A stretch of DNA of 64,000 bases from NCBI GenBank assembly GCA_964650525.1, contig CAZYUA010000020.1:20031-84030 (forward strand), read 5' to 3'. The notes under the pieces are model-generated. The model was not told the DNA's origin. It saw only the letters and a list, made by a program, of their open reading frames with translations, and searched no databases. How positions within the stretch are numbered: the first letter of the stretch is position 1; every line of letters starts with the position of its first letter. Shown here in pieces: positions 63,328 to 64,000 of the stretch. Position numbers and translations under genes: made by a program. The DNA comes from UBA1413 sp964650525 (GTDB lineage Bacteria > Bacteroidota > Bacteroidia > Bacteroidales > Prolixibacteraceae).

Positions 63328-64000
63328 ATGAGCAGACATGTAAGAAAACTTTCAGTAACGATGCTGGTGTTATTGATGACGGTAGCAGCGGCATTTTCAC
63401 AGGTTACTACTTCAGGGATAAGCGGAAGGGTTGTTTCGGATAACAACGAATCCCTTCCGGGAGCTGCGGTTGTAGCTGTTCATGTTCCTTCGGGAACCCA
63501 GTACGGCACCATCACCAACAACGAAGGCCGGTACACCTTGCAGGGGATGCGTCCCGGCGGTCCTTACAAGGTTGACATATCCTTTGTGGGGTATTCAACC
63601 GGTAAATTTTCCGATATCACCTTGTTGCTGGGCGAATCGTTCATTTTGAATGTAAACCTGAAAGAGAGCGCAGTTGACGTCGGCGAAGTTTTGGTCGTCG
63701 GGGCGAAGCCTTCGGCATTCGGTACCGATAAAACCGGAGCTGCCACCAACATCAGCAATGAAACGTTGACTACCCTGCCCTCGATTTCCAGGAGCATCAA
63801 TGATTTTACGAGGCTGTCACCCCTGGCTGGCGGGAGCAACAGTTTTGCTGGCCGGGATGGTCGTTATAACAACATTAACATTGATGGTGCCAATTTCAAC
63901 AACAACTTCGGATTAAGCAGCACCAACATGCCCGGGGGTGACGCTCAGCCCATTTCACTCGATGCCATCGAGGAAGTGCAGGTCAACATTGCCCCGTTTG
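63328..64000 (+). CDS. Oar-like TonB-dependent receptor, 5' part
   Basis: Runs off the right edge; 224 codons visible. Signal peptide ending near AAAFSQ (residue 24), a carboxypeptidase-regulatory-like domain (GISGRVVSDNNESLPGAAVV to about 110), then the start of the plug domain with NININIDGANF-like sequence and PGGDAQPISLDAIEEVQVN. The plug pattern is that of Oar-type receptors rather than SusC, so glycan import is not indicated. Outer membrane. Confidence 0.87.
   Translation, partial: MSRHVRKLSVTMLVLLMTVAAAFSQVTTSGISGRVVSDNNESLPGAAVVAVHVPSGTQYGTITNNEGRYTLQGMRPGGPYKVDISFVGYSTGKFSDITLLLGESFILNVNLKESAVDVGEVLVVGAKPSAFGTDKTGAATNISNETLTTLPSISRSINDFTRLSPLAGGSNSFAGRDGRYNNINIDGANFNNNFGLSSTNMPGGDAQPISLDAIEEVQVNIAPF

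Noticed and set aside
1..64000. CRISPR arrays, tRNA or rRNA genes, prophage or insertion-sequence genes
   Set aside because: None was seen on reading; intergenic regions are short and no spaced direct repeats or transposase motifs occur.

Overview
The window looks like chromosomal DNA of a member of the Bacteroidota, probably near the order Bacteroidales. The support is the gene content (PorT-like and Oar-like outer membrane proteins, a two-helix-module anti-sigma factor, a subunit-a of ATP synthase with a signal peptide, a KISTS-type methionyl-tRNA synthetase, NimA-like flavoprotein, DUF4175, bactofilin), the repeated TAnnTTTG promoter element, and the near absence of Shine-Dalgarno sequences. 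Most of the window is around 50 percent GC; 37-44 kb is visibly AT-richer. No rRNA, tRNA, CRISPR array, prophage or transposase gene was seen.

Layout. 0.3-7.3 kb: metG, a secreted glycine-rich protein, a peptidoglycan LD-carboxypeptidase, yraN, an MmcQ/S4 pair and comF. 7.5-12 kb: a membrane tetraheme cytochrome fused to an FGE-like domain, followed by a Tat-exported Gfo/Idh oxidoreductase, then a POT-like transporter. 12-17.4 kb: coaX, dxs, a histidine kinase, a DUF177 gene with rpmF. 17.6-23.9 kb: bactofilin, a small AtpI-like membrane protein and atpBEFHAG; the beta and epsilon genes are not here. 24-25.6 kb: metK behind a textbook promoter and an RNA that matches the SAM-II riboswitch. 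25.6-32.4 kb: a universal-stress protein, an epimerase, a NimA-like protein, rbfA with an FtsX-type permease, tdh and rsgA.

32.6-40.7 kb is one leftward operon: DUF4175, ybeY, mnmG, apt, uvrC. A perfect ParB-site-like palindrome sits between mnmG and apt. 41-48 kb: a lone receiver domain with ruvB, a glutaminyl cyclase lipoprotein, a flippase, rpiB, an Rrf2 regulator and hemW. 48-55 kb: an amidohydrolase lipoprotein with an AspT/YidE-type transporter, peptidase E, and an ECF sigma / anti-sigma / beta-barrel operon. 55-64 kb: trpS, a cyclophilin, an acetyltransferase, an acyl-carrier-like protein without the carrier serine, ubiX, a beta-barrel protein, a sirtuin, dnaG, and the start of an Oar-like TonB-dependent receptor that runs off the end.

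Most of the window is housekeeping. The points most worth following are the cytochrome/FGE-like fusion with its Tat-exported partner, the SAM-II-like leader of metK, the parS-like site, a 100-base interspersed repeat that supplies the start codon of two unrelated genes, and the serine-less carrier protein behind a structured leader. Function calls come from reading protein motifs; no database search was run.
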